Position numbers and translations under genes: made by a program. Positions 54,392 through 64,000 of a DNA stretch of 64,000 nucleotides are shown one piece after another. Source of the stretch: Microbacterium sp. Leaf320 (GTDB lineage: Bacteria > Actinomycetota > Actinomycetes > Actinomycetales > Microbacteriaceae); contig NZ_LMOD01000001.1 of assembly GCF_001423485.1 (NCBI RefSeq), positions 812,617 to 876,616 of the forward strand. The letters are read 5' to 3'. The notes below the pieces were generated by a model, which was given only the letters and a program-made list of their open reading frames with translations, was not told the origin of the DNA and did no database searches. Each line of letters begins with the position of its first letter. The stretch's first letter is position 1.

Positions 54392-55402
54392 ATGACGGAG
54401 CTCACTCTCGGAAAGGCCCTGGGCGCCGGTCTCCGCCAGGCGATGCGCGACGACGAGAAGGTCGTCCTGCTCGGCGAGGACATCGGAAAGCTCGGCGGCG
54501 TGTTCCGCATCACCGATGGGCTGCTCGACGAGTTCGGCGCCTCGCGCGTCATCGACACCCCGCTCGCCGAGTCGGGCATCGTCGGCACGGCGGTCGGACT
54601 CGCGTTCCGCGGTTACCGTCCTGTCGTCGAGATCCAGTTCGACGGCTTCGTCTATCCCGCCTTCGACCAGATCGTCGCGCAGGTCGCGAAGCTCCACTAC
54701 CGCACTCAGGGGCGTGTGAAGATGCCGATCACCATCCGCATCCCGTGGGCGGGCGGCATCGGCGCGGCAGAGCATCACTCCGAGTCGCCCGAGGTGTACT
54801 TCGTGCACACGGCGGGTCTCCGCGTGATCGCGGTGTCGAATCCCGAAGACGCCTACCGGAGCCTGCGCCAGGCGATCGCTTCCGACGATCCGGTGATCTT
54901 CTTCGAGCCGAAGCGGCTGTATCACCACAAGGGCGAGGTCGATCTCGACGCACCGCTGGCGGATGCCGCGCCCATGGGCCTCGCCCGCGTGGTCCGGTCC
55001 GGCACGGATGCCACCCTGATCGCGTACGGCGCCATGGTCGCCACAGCTCTGCAGGCCGCCGAGGCCGCCGAGGACGAGGGCATCTCGCTCGAGGTCATCG
55101 ACCTGCGATCCCTCTCGCCCGTCGACTACGACACGGTCGCCGCCTCCGTCCGCAAGACGGGACGCGTGGTGGTCGCTCACGAGGCGTCGCGCGAGGCCGG
55201 AATGGCGGCAGAGGTCATCGCGAGCATCACGGAGCTCTGCTTCGAGTACCTCGAATCCGCACCTCTCCGGGTGACGGGACACGACGTGCCGTACCCGCCC
55301 GCGAAACTCGAGAAGTATCATCTGCCGGATCTCGATCGTCTGCTCGACGCGGTCGATCGGGTGCTCGATCGCCCGAACAGCCTGACGGGAGCGGACGCAT
55401 GA
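54392..55402 (+). CDS. bkdB: Branched-chain 2-oxoacid dehydrogenase E1 beta
   Basis: 336 residues; ATG at 54392 has GAGG 7 nt upstream, while a GTG at 54386 overlaps the E1 alpha stop and is the alternative. Transketolase-like pyrimidine domain (about 1-170) with VLLGEDIGKLGGVFR, DTPLAESGIVGTAVGLA and IPWAGGIGAAEHHSES, and a C-terminal transketolase domain (about 195-320) with VIDLRSLSPVDYD and VAHEASREAGMAAEV. It forms the heterotetrameric E1 with the preceding gene and overlaps E2 by 4 nt. Confidence 0.92.
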   Translation: MTELTLGKALGAGLRQAMRDDEKVVLLGEDIGKLGGVFRITDGLLDEFGASRVIDTPLAESGIVGTAVGLAFRGYRPVVEIQFDGFVYPAFDQIVAQVAKLHYRTQGRVKMPITIRIPWAGGIGAAEHHSESPEVYFVHTAGLRVIAVSNPEDAYRSLRQAIASDDPVIFFEPKRLYHHKGEVDLDAPLADAAPMGLARVVRSGTDATLIAYGAMVATALQAAEAAEDEGISLEVIDLRSLSPVDYDTVAASVRKTGRVVVAHEASREAGMAAEVIASITELCFEYLESAPLRVTGHDVPYPPAKLEKYHLPDLDRLLDAVDRVLDRPNSLTGADA

Positions 55403-56751
55403 TCGCCGAGTTCCGTCTGCCCGATCTGGGGGAGGGCCTGACCGAGGCCGAGGTCGTCCAGTGGCTCGTCGCTCCGGGCGACACCGTCTCGTTGAATCAG
55501 ACGCTCGCCGAGGTCGAGACCGCCAAAGCCGTGGTCGAGCTGCCCTCGCCGTACGCGGGCGTCGTCTCGACACTGCACGCGGACGCCGGAGAGACCGTCG
55601 CCGTCGGATCGCCCCTGATCGCCTTCGACGTCGAGGGAGCGGAAGAGCCGCCCGTCGCGACGTCGCCCGGAGAGGAGAAGGCGCAGCCCAACCTCGTCGG
55701 GTACGGCGCCGCGCCGTCGGCATCCGGACGCCCGGCTCGGCGTGCTCGGCGTGCGGGAGGCACGACTCCGGTCACGGACACCGCGGTGCTCGAAGCGGCA
55801 CCGCATGACGCATCGCCGACCGTGAGCGTGGAGACGATCGTCGAACGCCCCCGCTCGACTCCGCCCGTCCGGGCCTACGCGAAGCGTCTCGGGATCGATC
55901 TCGTCCTGGTCGCGGCATCGGTGGGGGATCGCGTCATCACGCGCGACGACATCGACGAGCATGCGGCGCGTGTCGGCATCCGTGCCGAAGAGAAGGTGGC
56001 ACCGCGCGGCATGCCGCTGCCCGACACCGCGGCTGCGCTGCACGAAGGCGTCCGCGAGACCCGGATCCCGATCCGCGGGGTGCGCAAGCACACCGCGGCC
56101 GCGATGGTCGAGAGCGCGTTCACCGCACCGCACGTGACGGTGTTCCACACTGTGGATGTCACCGCGACGATGGACCTCCTCGCATCGCTCAAGGAGGATC
56201 GCGGTCTGTCGGCGCACAGGATCGGCCCGCTCGCGGTGGTCGCCAAGGCCGTGTGCCTGGCGCTGGCACGGACGCCGGGGCTGAATGCCCGGTGGGACGA
56301 GCCCGCGGGAGAGATCGTCCAGTACCACTACGTCGATCTCGGGATCGCCGCGGCCACCGAACGCGGGCTCATCGTGCCGAACATCCGCGACGCCGAGGCG
56401 CTCACCCTCGTCGATCTCGCAGACGCGCTGAAAGCCCTTGCCGAGACCGCGCGGTCGGGGAAGACCTCACCAGCAGAGCTGTCGGGCGGCACGTTCTCGA
56501 TCTCGAACATCGGGGTGTTCGGAATCGACGCCGGCACGCCGATCCTCCCGCCCGGGCAGTCCGGCATCCTCGCGGTCGGCGCGGTCAGGCGTCAGCCGTG
56601 GGAGTACCGGGGCGAGATCGCGCTGCGCCAGATCATGACGCTCAGTCTGTCGTTCGACCACCGTCTCGTCGACGGTGCAGAAGGAGCTCGGTTCCTCAAA
56701 GACGTCGCAGACGTGCTCGAAGAACCGGGGCGGGCGATGCTGCTCAGGTAG
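55399..56751 (+). CDS. bkdC: Branched-chain 2-oxoacid dehydrogenase E2 (lipoyl acyltransferase)
   Basis: 450 residues, ATG overlapping the E1 beta stop. One N-terminal lipoyl domain (1-78) with Lys43 in EVETAKAVVELPS, a flexible linker, a peripheral-subunit-binding domain (about 152-190, VRAYAKRLGIDLVLV) and a catalytic domain (about 220-450) with SISNIGVFGIDAGTPI and the active-site His in SLSFDHRLVDGAEG. It makes acyl-CoA. The E3 dihydrolipoyl dehydrogenase is not in the operon and must come from elsewhere. Its stop overlaps the convergent TetR gene by 8 nt. Confidence 0.93.
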   Translation: MIAEFRLPDLGEGLTEAEVVQWLVAPGDTVSLNQTLAEVETAKAVVELPSPYAGVVSTLHADAGETVAVGSPLIAFDVEGAEEPPVATSPGEEKAQPNLVGYGAAPSASGRPARRARRAGGTTPVTDTAVLEAAPHDASPTVSVETIVERPRSTPPVRAYAKRLGIDLVLVAASVGDRVITRDDIDEHAARVGIRAEEKVAPRGMPLPDTAAALHEGVRETRIPIRGVRKHTAAAMVESAFTAPHVTVFHTVDVTATMDLLASLKEDRGLSAHRIGPLAVVAKAVCLALARTPGLNARWDEPAGEIVQYHYVDLGIAAATERGLIVPNIRDAEALTLVDLADALKALAETARSGKTSPAELSGGTFSISNIGVFGIDAGTPILPPGQSGILAVGAVRRQPWEYRGEIALRQIMTLSLSFDHRLVDGAEGARFLKDVADVLEEPGRAMLLR

Positions 56752-57337
56752 TGGCGCGCAGCGCCGACTCCGCCATCGCGGCGAGCACTGTCGCGGTGGC
56801 GGATCGCTGACGGGCGGCGGCGCGCGTGCTGTGCGGGGTCGAGTTGATGAGGCCGAAGCACGCCTGTACGCGCAGACGCAGCTCGTCGGCGTCGGCATCG
56901 ACGAGGGGGGCCAGCGTGCTGATCCACAGCTCGATGTAGGCACGCTGCAGACGCCGCACCTCGGCGTGATCGCGGGCATCGAGTTGCGCGACGTCCCTGT
57001 CGTGCACGCGGATCACGTCGGCGTGACCGAGTGCGAAGTCCACATGGAAGGCGACGAGCGCGCGCATCCGCTCTTCAGGCGTGGCACCCTCGGCGGCCAC
57101 GCGGGTTCCGCCAGCGACGAGGTCGTCGCTCACCTTGACGAGAACCGCCCCGAGAAGCGCCTGCTTTCCCGCGAAGTGGCGGTACACGGCGGGGCCGGAC
57201 ACGCCCACGGCGGCTCCGATGTCCTCGAGGCTCACACCGTTGTACCCGCTGTCGGCGAAGAGTCGCGCGGCCTCGCGGAGGATCGCGTCGGAGCGCTCTG
57301 CCTTGGCGCGATCTCGCGCGGTGACGGGGCTTGTCAT
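56744..57337 (-). CDS. TetR family regulator of the liu operon
   Basis: 197 residues, ATG start. HTH of the TetR type (about 18-62): SDAILREAARLFADSGYNGVSLEDIGAAVGVSGPAVYRHFAGKQAL. The C-terminal ligand domain (70-190) is helical. Divergent from the carboxylase operon, with two GTTA-N8-TAAC sites between the starts, so it very probably represses that operon and itself. The position matches the M. tuberculosis regulator (Rv2506, BkaR-like) beside its leucine genes. An acyl-CoA of the pathway is the likely inducer. Confidence 0.9.
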   Translation of the reverse strand: MTSPVTARDRAKAERSDAILREAARLFADSGYNGVSLEDIGAAVGVSGPAVYRHFAGKQALLGAVLVKVSDDLVAGGTRVAAEGATPEERMRALVAFHVDFALGHADVIRVHDRDVAQLDARDHAEVRRLQRAYIELWISTLAPLVDADADELRLRVQACFGLINSTPHSTRAAARQRSATATVLAAMAESALRATT

Positions 57338-57341
57338 CTCA

Positions 57342-57387
57342 GTTAATCCTCGCTAACCTGATGCAATCGGTTAGTGAACACTAACCG
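57342..57387. promoter_or_regulatory. Twin TetR operators between tetR and liu
   Basis: Site 1: CGGTTAGTG-AA-CACTAACCG (57368-57387), a 9-bp perfect dyad. Site 2: GTTA-ATCCTCGC-TAAC (57342-57357), the same GTTA-N8-TAAC frame with weaker inner arms. Centres are 28 bp apart. Site 2 covers the region just upstream of the tetR ATG; site 1 lies nearer the liu side. Confidence 0.8.
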
Positions 57388-57450
57388 AGAACGCATCGAG
57401 TGCGCCAGAGCGAAGTGGCCGGCGCCACGTGGGTCGAGGAGGACAACACG

Positions 57451-59000
57451 ATGCCCGCAACCCAGCAGTCCCTCGCCGCCGAGCTGCACCACCGGCTGGC
57501 GGTCGTCGCGCAGGGTGGCCCTGAGGCTTCTCGTGAGCGGCATGTCGCACGAGGGAAGCTCCTGCCCCGCGAGCGCGTGACGCGTCTTCTCGATGAGGGG
57601 AGCCCCTTCATCGAGGTCGCGCCCCTGGCAGCCGACGGCCTGTACGGGGGAGAAGCACCTGCAGCGGGGGTGATCGCCGGCATCGGTCTCGTGCACGGGA
57701 GGCACGTCATGGTCGTCTGCAACGATGCGACGGTCAAGGGCGGCACCTACTACCCCCTGACAGTGAAGAAGCACCTGCGCGCGCAGGAGATCGCCCTGGA
57801 GAATCGCCTGCCGTGCCTGTACCTGGTGGACTCGGGCGGGGCCTTCCTCCCCAAGCAGGATGAGGTGTTCCCCGATCGCGAGCACTTCGGTCGGATCTTC
57901 TTCAACCAGGCGCGGATGTCGGCAGAGCGCATCCCGCAGCTCGCAGCGGTCCTCGGCTCGTGCACGGCCGGTGGAGCGTACGTCCCGGCGATGAGCGACG
58001 AGACGGTGATCGTCCGCGGCCAGGGCACGATCTTCCTCGGCGGCCCGCCCCTCGTGAAGGCCGCGATCGGCGAGGTCGTGTCCGCAGAGGAGCTCGGGGG
58101 CGGCGAGCTCCATGCCCGCCGCAGCGGCGTCGTCGATCACCTCGCGGAGGACGACGAGCATGCCCTCGAGATCCTGCGGGACATCGTCTCCACGCTCCCT
58201 GCCCCGGATCAGGCCGCCTGGGAGGTGCACGACAGCCGCGCTCCTGCCGAGCTCGGATCGCTGTACGACGTCGTCCCGGTCGACGTCAACGCGGCATACG
58301 ACGTGCACGTGGTCATCGATCGGCTCATCGACGCCGACACCTTCCGCGAGTTCAAGGCGGAGTACGGGAAGACCCTGGTCACGGGGTTCGCCAGGCTCCA
58401 CGGCCACCCGGTCGGGATCGTCGCGAACAACGGCGTCCTCTTCAGCGAATCGGCGCTCAAGGGCGCGCACTTCATCGAGCTCTGCGACCAGCGCGGCATC
58501 CCGCTGCTGTTCCTGCAGAACATCACGGGTTTCATGGTCGGCTCGGATGCCGAGGCCGGCGGGATCGCCAAGGACGGCGCGAAGATGGTGACGGCTGTGG
58601 CGAGCACCCGAGTGCCCAAGCTCACCGTGATCATCGGCGGCTCCTTCGGCGCGGGCAACTACTCGATGTGCGGCAGGGCCTACTCCCCGAGGTTCCTCTG
58701 GACGTGGCCGGCCAGCCGCATCTCCGTGATGGGCGGGGCGCAGGCCGCCTCCGTGCTCTCCACCGTAAAGGGCGACCAGCTCGCCGCACGCGGAGAAGGC
58801 TGGAGTGCCGACGAACGAGACACCTTCGAGTCGCCAATCCGCGAACAGTACGAGACGCAGGGCGAGCCCTATTACGCGACAGCACGTCTCTGGGACGACG
58901 GCATCATCGACCCCGCTGAGACCCGCGACCTTCTCGGCCTCGCCCTCGACGTGGTCGCCCGCAGTCCACTGCCCGAACCGCGCTTCGGCCTCTTCCGGAT

Positions 59001-59004
<4 letters not shown>
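57451..59004 (+). CDS. liuB: 3-Methylcrotonyl-CoA carboxylase, carboxyltransferase (beta) subunit
   Basis: 517 residues from ATG at 57451, with GAGGAGG 8 nt upstream; an in-frame start at 57400 is not supported. Transfers carboxyl from biotin to 3-methylcrotonyl-CoA. Seen: crotonase-fold halves with [59 protein letters not shown], and in the C-half [24 protein letters not shown] and [16 protein letters not shown]. These match the MCC beta/AccD1 group rather than propionyl-CoA carboxylase. First gene of a five-gene operon behind twin operators. Overlaps the alpha-subunit gene by 4 nt. Confidence 0.93.
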
Positions 59005-60934
<1,930 letters not shown>

Positions 60935-60938
<4 letters not shown>

Positions 60939-62086
60939 TGGAAGATCTGACCGACGAGGAGCGCGAGCTCGCCGCGATGGTGCGCGACTTCGCAGACAGC
61001 GTCGTCGCGCCGCAGTCGTATGAGGCCGATCGCACGCACACACTCTCGATGGACGTCGTGGGGCAGATGGGCGACCTCGGGCTGTTCGGGTTGCCGTTCC
61101 CCGAGCAGTACGGCGGACAGGGCGGCGACTACTTGGCTCTGGGGATCGCGATCGAGGCTCTCGGTCGCGTCGATCAGTCGATCGCGATCACTCTCGAGGC
61201 GGGAGTGAGCCTCGGGGCGATGCCGGTGTTCCGATTCGGAACCGAAGAGCAGAGGCAGGAGCTGCTCCCGGATCTGCTCGCCGGTCGTGCTCTCGCGGGA
61301 TTCGGACTGACCGAGCCCGAGGCCGGCAGCGATGCGGGGGCGACCCGCACCACGGCCCGCCTCGACGGCGACGAGTGGGTGATCGACGGGTCGAAGCAGT
61401 TCATCACGAACTCCGGTACGCCCATCACCCGATTCGTCACGGTCACCGCAGTCACGGGCAGTGAGGGCGGACGCAAGGAGATCTCCACGATCATCGTCCC
61501 GAACGGCACCGCGGGTTTCACCGTCGAGGCGCCGTACGACAAGGTCGGATGGAACGCCTCCGACACGCATCCGCTGACCTTCGACGGCACGCGCGTACCG
61601 GCGGAGAATCTCCTCGGACAGCGGGGGAGCGGCTTCCGCAACTTCCTCAGCATCCTCGACGAGGGGCGTATCGCGATCGCCGCACTCTCGACCGGCGCGG
61701 CGGAGGGATGCCTCGAGGCGGCCGTCGACTATGCGAAGAGCCGCACGATCTTCGGGAGCGCGCTGAGCACCCGTCAGAATGCGCAGTTCACCCTGGCCCG
61801 GATGCGTGCGCGGGTGCACACGGCCCGGCTCGCCTGGCATCACGCGGCGCGGTTGCGAGACGGAGGACAGCCGTTCGCCGAGCAGGCGGCGATCGCCAAG
61901 CTCGTCGCGGGCGAGGCCGCCATGGACAACGCCAGGGACGCGACGCAGATCTTCGGCGGCAACGGGTTCATGAACGAGTTTCCGGTGGCACGTCACTACC
62001 GCGACTCCAAGATCCTCGAGATCGGCGAGGGCACCACCGAGGTCCAGCTGCTGGTGATCGCGCGGGCGCTCGGACTCGCCGGGTAG
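60935..62086 (+). CDS. Acyl-CoA dehydrogenase of the leucine pathway (FadE19-like)
   Basis: 383 residues; tandem ATGs at 60935 and 60938, the first overlapping the liuD stop (ATGA), with GGAGGAG upstream. FAD enzyme: N-terminal helices, GLTEPEAGSDAGATRTTA with the flavin loop, FITNSG, and a C-terminal helical half. Catalytic Glu365 in EIGEGTTEVQ is at the position used by short- and short/branched-chain acyl-CoA dehydrogenases, whereas classical isovaleryl-CoA dehydrogenase has Ala or Gly here and a Glu elsewhere. It is thus a FadE19-type enzyme, acting on isovaleryl-CoA or 2-methylbutyryl-CoA. Confidence 0.9.
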
Positions 62087-62127
62087 CGTGGCACCATGCG
62101 ACGTTCCGATCGATCGAGGGAGCCGAA

Positions 62128-62616
62128 GTGAGCGCACACGACATCATCCAGCGGGGGCTCTACTTCGAGGAGTTCGACCTGGATGCCCGGTATCTCCATC
62201 GTCCGGGGCGGACCGCCACCGAGGCCGACAACGTGCTCTTCACGACTCTCACGATGAACACGCAGGCTCTGCATCTCGATGCGGCGTTCGCCGACGCGCA
62301 GGAGCCCTTCGAGGCGCGCTTGATCAACTCGATGTGGACCCTGTCGACGATGGTCGGGTCATCCGTCGCCCAGCTCACGCAGGGAACGCTCGTGGCGCAG
62401 CTCGGCTTCGGCGACGTCTCATTCCCGCACCCGATGTTCGCGGGCGACACCCTCTACACCGAGAGTGCGATCACCGAGAAGCGCCTCTCGGCCTCGCGCC
62501 CCGGACAGGGGATCGTGACCATCGCTCACACCGGGCGCAACCAGAGCGGGACGGTCGTCTCCACGGCCACGCGTTCGGTGCTCGTGCGGTGCCTGCCCGA
62601 TGGGGGAGCCCGATGA
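62128..62616 (+). CDS. MaoC family hydratase, likely for methylglutaconyl-CoA
   Basis: 162 residues from GTG at 62128, with GAGGGAG 6 nt upstream. Hot-dog R-hydratase fold: GRTATEADNVLFTTLTMNTQALHLD contains the catalytic pair Asp34 and His49, as in MaoC dehydratases. FGDVSFPHPMFAGDTLYTESAITEKR is the second signature. In the matching M. tuberculosis cluster (Rv2499c) a homologous protein precedes the lyase. By context it hydrates 3-methylglutaconyl-CoA to HMG-CoA in place of a crotonase-type enzyme. It lies 41 nt after the dehydrogenase and overlaps the lyase gene by 4 nt. Confidence 0.85.
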   Translation: MSAHDIIQRGLYFEEFDLDARYLHRPGRTATEADNVLFTTLTMNTQALHLDAAFADAQEPFEARLINSMWTLSTMVGSSVAQLTQGTLVAQLGFGDVSFPHPMFAGDTLYTESAITEKRLSASRPGQGIVTIAHTGRNQSGTVVSTATRSVLVRCLPDGGAR

Positions 62617-63419
62617 CCTTCGAACTCGGACCGGCGTTGCTGTTCTGTCCGGCTGATCGCCCTGAACGCTTCCGCGGGGCGCTGGAGAAGGCGGATGCCG
62701 TCATCCTCGATCTCGAGGATGCCGTGCTCCCGGATGCGAAGGCAACTGCTCGGGGTAATCTCATCGATGCCGACCTCGATCCCGACCGGGTGATCGTTCG
62801 GGTCAACCCGCCGGGGTCAGAGGCGTTCGCGTCAGATCTGTCGACGCTCTCCCAGACGGACTTCCGCACCGTCATGGTCGCCAAGACCGAGAATGCCGAC
62901 AGCCTCAGTGCCTTCGATGAGAGGTTCTCGCTGATCGCGCTGTGCGAGACGGCGCGGGGCGTGCATGCAGCTGACCGGATCGCGGCACATCCTCAGATCG
63001 TCGCGATGATGTGGGGCGCCGAGGATCTCGTGGCGTCCCTCGGCGGGACGTCGAGCCGTGAGCCGAGCGGCGGCTATCGTGACGTCGCTCGCTATGCGCG
63101 GTCTCGGGTGCTCCTGGAAGCCGGGGCACACGGCAAGGGCGCCATCGATGCGGTGCATATCGACATCGATGACATCGCCGGGCAGGAGGCGGAGGCCATC
63201 GATGCGTCGGCGTCGGGCTTCGCGGCGACGGCGTGCATCCACCCGAGCCAGGTGCCGGTGATCCGTGGCGCCTACGCACCCGGAGCGGACGCTCTCGACT
63301 GGGCTCGGGCCGTGCTCCGGGCAGCCGAGTCCGAGCGCGGCGTCTTCCGCTTCCGAGGGCGGATGATCGACGAACCGGTCCTCCGGCATGCCCGTTCGCT
63401 GCTGACCCGAGCACGCTGA
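62613..63419 (+). CDS. CitE-like beta-hydroxyacyl-CoA lyase
   Basis: 268 residues, ATG overlapping the MaoC-type stop (ATGA). TIM barrel of the HpcH/HpaI aldolase family: ALLFCPADRPERF, VILDLEDAV with the Mg-binding acidic pair, ALCETARGVHAADRI, and MMWGAEDLVASLGG with the second metal ligand, then TACIHPSQVPVI. Related to M. tuberculosis Rv2498c, described as a lyase for (R)-HMG-CoA and citramalyl-CoA. Here it would finish leucine degradation to acetoacetate and acetyl-CoA. No classical HMG-CoA lyase gene is in the window. Last gene of the operon. Confidence 0.88.
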   Translation: MTFELGPALLFCPADRPERFRGALEKADAVILDLEDAVLPDAKATARGNLIDADLDPDRVIVRVNPPGSEAFASDLSTLSQTDFRTVMVAKTENADSLSAFDERFSLIALCETARGVHAADRIAAHPQIVAMMWGAEDLVASLGGTSSREPSGGYRDVARYARSRVLLEAGAHGKGAIDAVHIDIDDIAGQEAEAIDASASGFAATACIHPSQVPVIRGAYAPGADALDWARAVLRAAESERGVFRFRGRMIDEPVLRHARSLLTRAR

Positions 63420-63455
63420 GTCGGCTCGGAGCATCGAGTCGCCTCGGCAAGCGAG

Positions 63456-64000
63456 TCAGATGAGGACGGACTGATCCAGCAGGCGCAGCACCCCGGGCGA
63501 CACCTCGAAGCGGTGCGCGGATCCGTTGACGATCGGGTCACCGGCATGGGGCAAGGTGCCACCGGACACATGCGAGATGAGCGACCGGATCACGCCGCCG
63601 TGGGCCACGACGATCACGGATTCGGCGACGGGCGTCGAGCGTCGGCGCGAATCACGGGCGATCTCGTCCAGAGCATCCATCGCCCGCACGGCCACCTCGT
63701 CGAGCGTCTCTGCGCCCGGTACCGGCGCCAGCCAATCGCCGTAGGTCTTCATGTAGTCGGAGACGAGCATGCCCTCTCCCTCGCCGAACTCGCGCTCGCG
63801 GATGTCCGGCACGAGCACGGGCGCGCCGAGTCCGAGCTCGGTCGCGATGATCTCGGCGGTCTCCCGCGCGCGCAGAAGCGGGCTGCTGTAGATCGCGTGA
63901 TGGGTGGTTCCCTCGAGGCGTTCTGCGGCGGTCCGCGCATCGGCGCGGCCTGTCTCGTTCAGCGGGATGTCGGTTGCGCCCTGGATCCGGCGAGCCAGAT
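63456..64000 (-). CDS. Histidine phosphatase family protein (5' end beyond the window)
   Basis: C-terminal part, about 181 residues visible; the frame is open to the window edge. Seen: GATDIPLNETGRADARTAAE, IYSSPLLRARETAEIIA (the conserved SPxxRxxxTA), REREFGEGEGM with the Glu pair, and VIVVAHGGVIRSLISH with the second catalytic His. The first RHG motif must lie beyond position 64000. The family includes cofactor-dependent phosphoglycerate mutases and phosphatases; substrate unknown. It is convergent with the CitE-like gene 36 nt away. Confidence 0.88.
   Translation of the reverse strand, partial: LARRIQGATDIPLNETGRADARTAAERLEGTTHHAIYSSPLLRARETAEIIATELGLGAPVLVPDIREREFGEGEGMLVSDYMKTYGDWLAPVPGAETLDEVAVRAMDALDEIARDSRRRSTPVAESVIVVAHGGVIRSLISHVSGGTLPHAGDPIVNGSAHRFEVSPGVLRLLDQSVLI

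Overview
The window is a GC-rich, densely coding stretch of an actinobacterial core chromosome. Gene content, the high-GC third codon positions, the TAnnnT boxes just before start codons and the gene families (DUF7882-type small protein, EttA, trHbO, coproporphyrin-type ferrochelatase, GlgE) point to Microbacteriaceae, most likely Microbacterium. I see no insertion sequence, prophage, CRISPR array or plasmid function, and no gap between genes longer than about 210 bases.

Layout. 1-5900: a cell-wall hydrolase-like protein, a small zinc-knuckle protein coupled to an alpha/beta hydrolase, an AI-2E family permease, and a membrane/lipoprotein-like protein coupled to a thioredoxin-TPR protein. 5919-12332: glycogen block on the minus strand (glgX, then glgE-glgB). 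12427-17067: cysteine desulfurase, mnmA and ligA. 17141-21200 (minus): acetyltransferase, DEAD-box helicase, acyl-CoA synthetase. 21269-26820: gatCAB, dinB, a GerW-like membrane protein and a P-loop kinase-like protein. 26825-28616 (minus): zincin, clpS and DUF2017 in a coupled trio, and a LysE exporter. 28652-31598 (minus): a CopB-type copper ATPase behind a CsoR-like operator, tRNA-His and orn. 31658-37369: tRNA-Arg, an SSB paralogue, a lipoprotein, ettA and two acyl-CoA thioesterases. 37416-43216 (minus): mscS-glbO-FAD oxidoreductase operon and pepN. 43341-49535: hemH, rpiB, nei, paiB, an amidohydrolase, dps, a gamma carbonic anhydrase-like protein and tRNA-Met. 49590-52660: a DUF7882 protein, an exonuclease-AraC pair and a hydrolase.

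52632-63419 is the metabolically most coherent part. An Lrp/AsnC regulator stands divergent from a branched-chain keto-acid dehydrogenase operon (E1 alpha, E1 beta, E2; no E3). A TetR regulator stands divergent from a second operon: 3-methylcrotonyl-CoA carboxylase beta and alpha, acyl-CoA dehydrogenase, MaoC-type hydratase and CitE-like lyase. Together they form a leucine/branched-chain keto-acid degradation route with the gene set of the M. tuberculosis Rv2495c-Rv2506 cluster, here split into two transcription units with separate regulators. A histidine phosphatase gene runs off the right edge.

The most general signal is promoter placement. At least fifteen genes have a TAnnnT box ending exactly 6 nt before the start codon, and four more at 7 nt, which predicts leaderless mRNAs. 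Genes with recognisable operators (copB, bkd, liu) instead have leaders with Shine-Dalgarno sequences. Other regulatory structures are paired GTTA-N8-TAAC operators at the TetR/liu divergence, a 13-bp perfect inverted repeat before the AI-2E permease, and several strong hairpin terminators.
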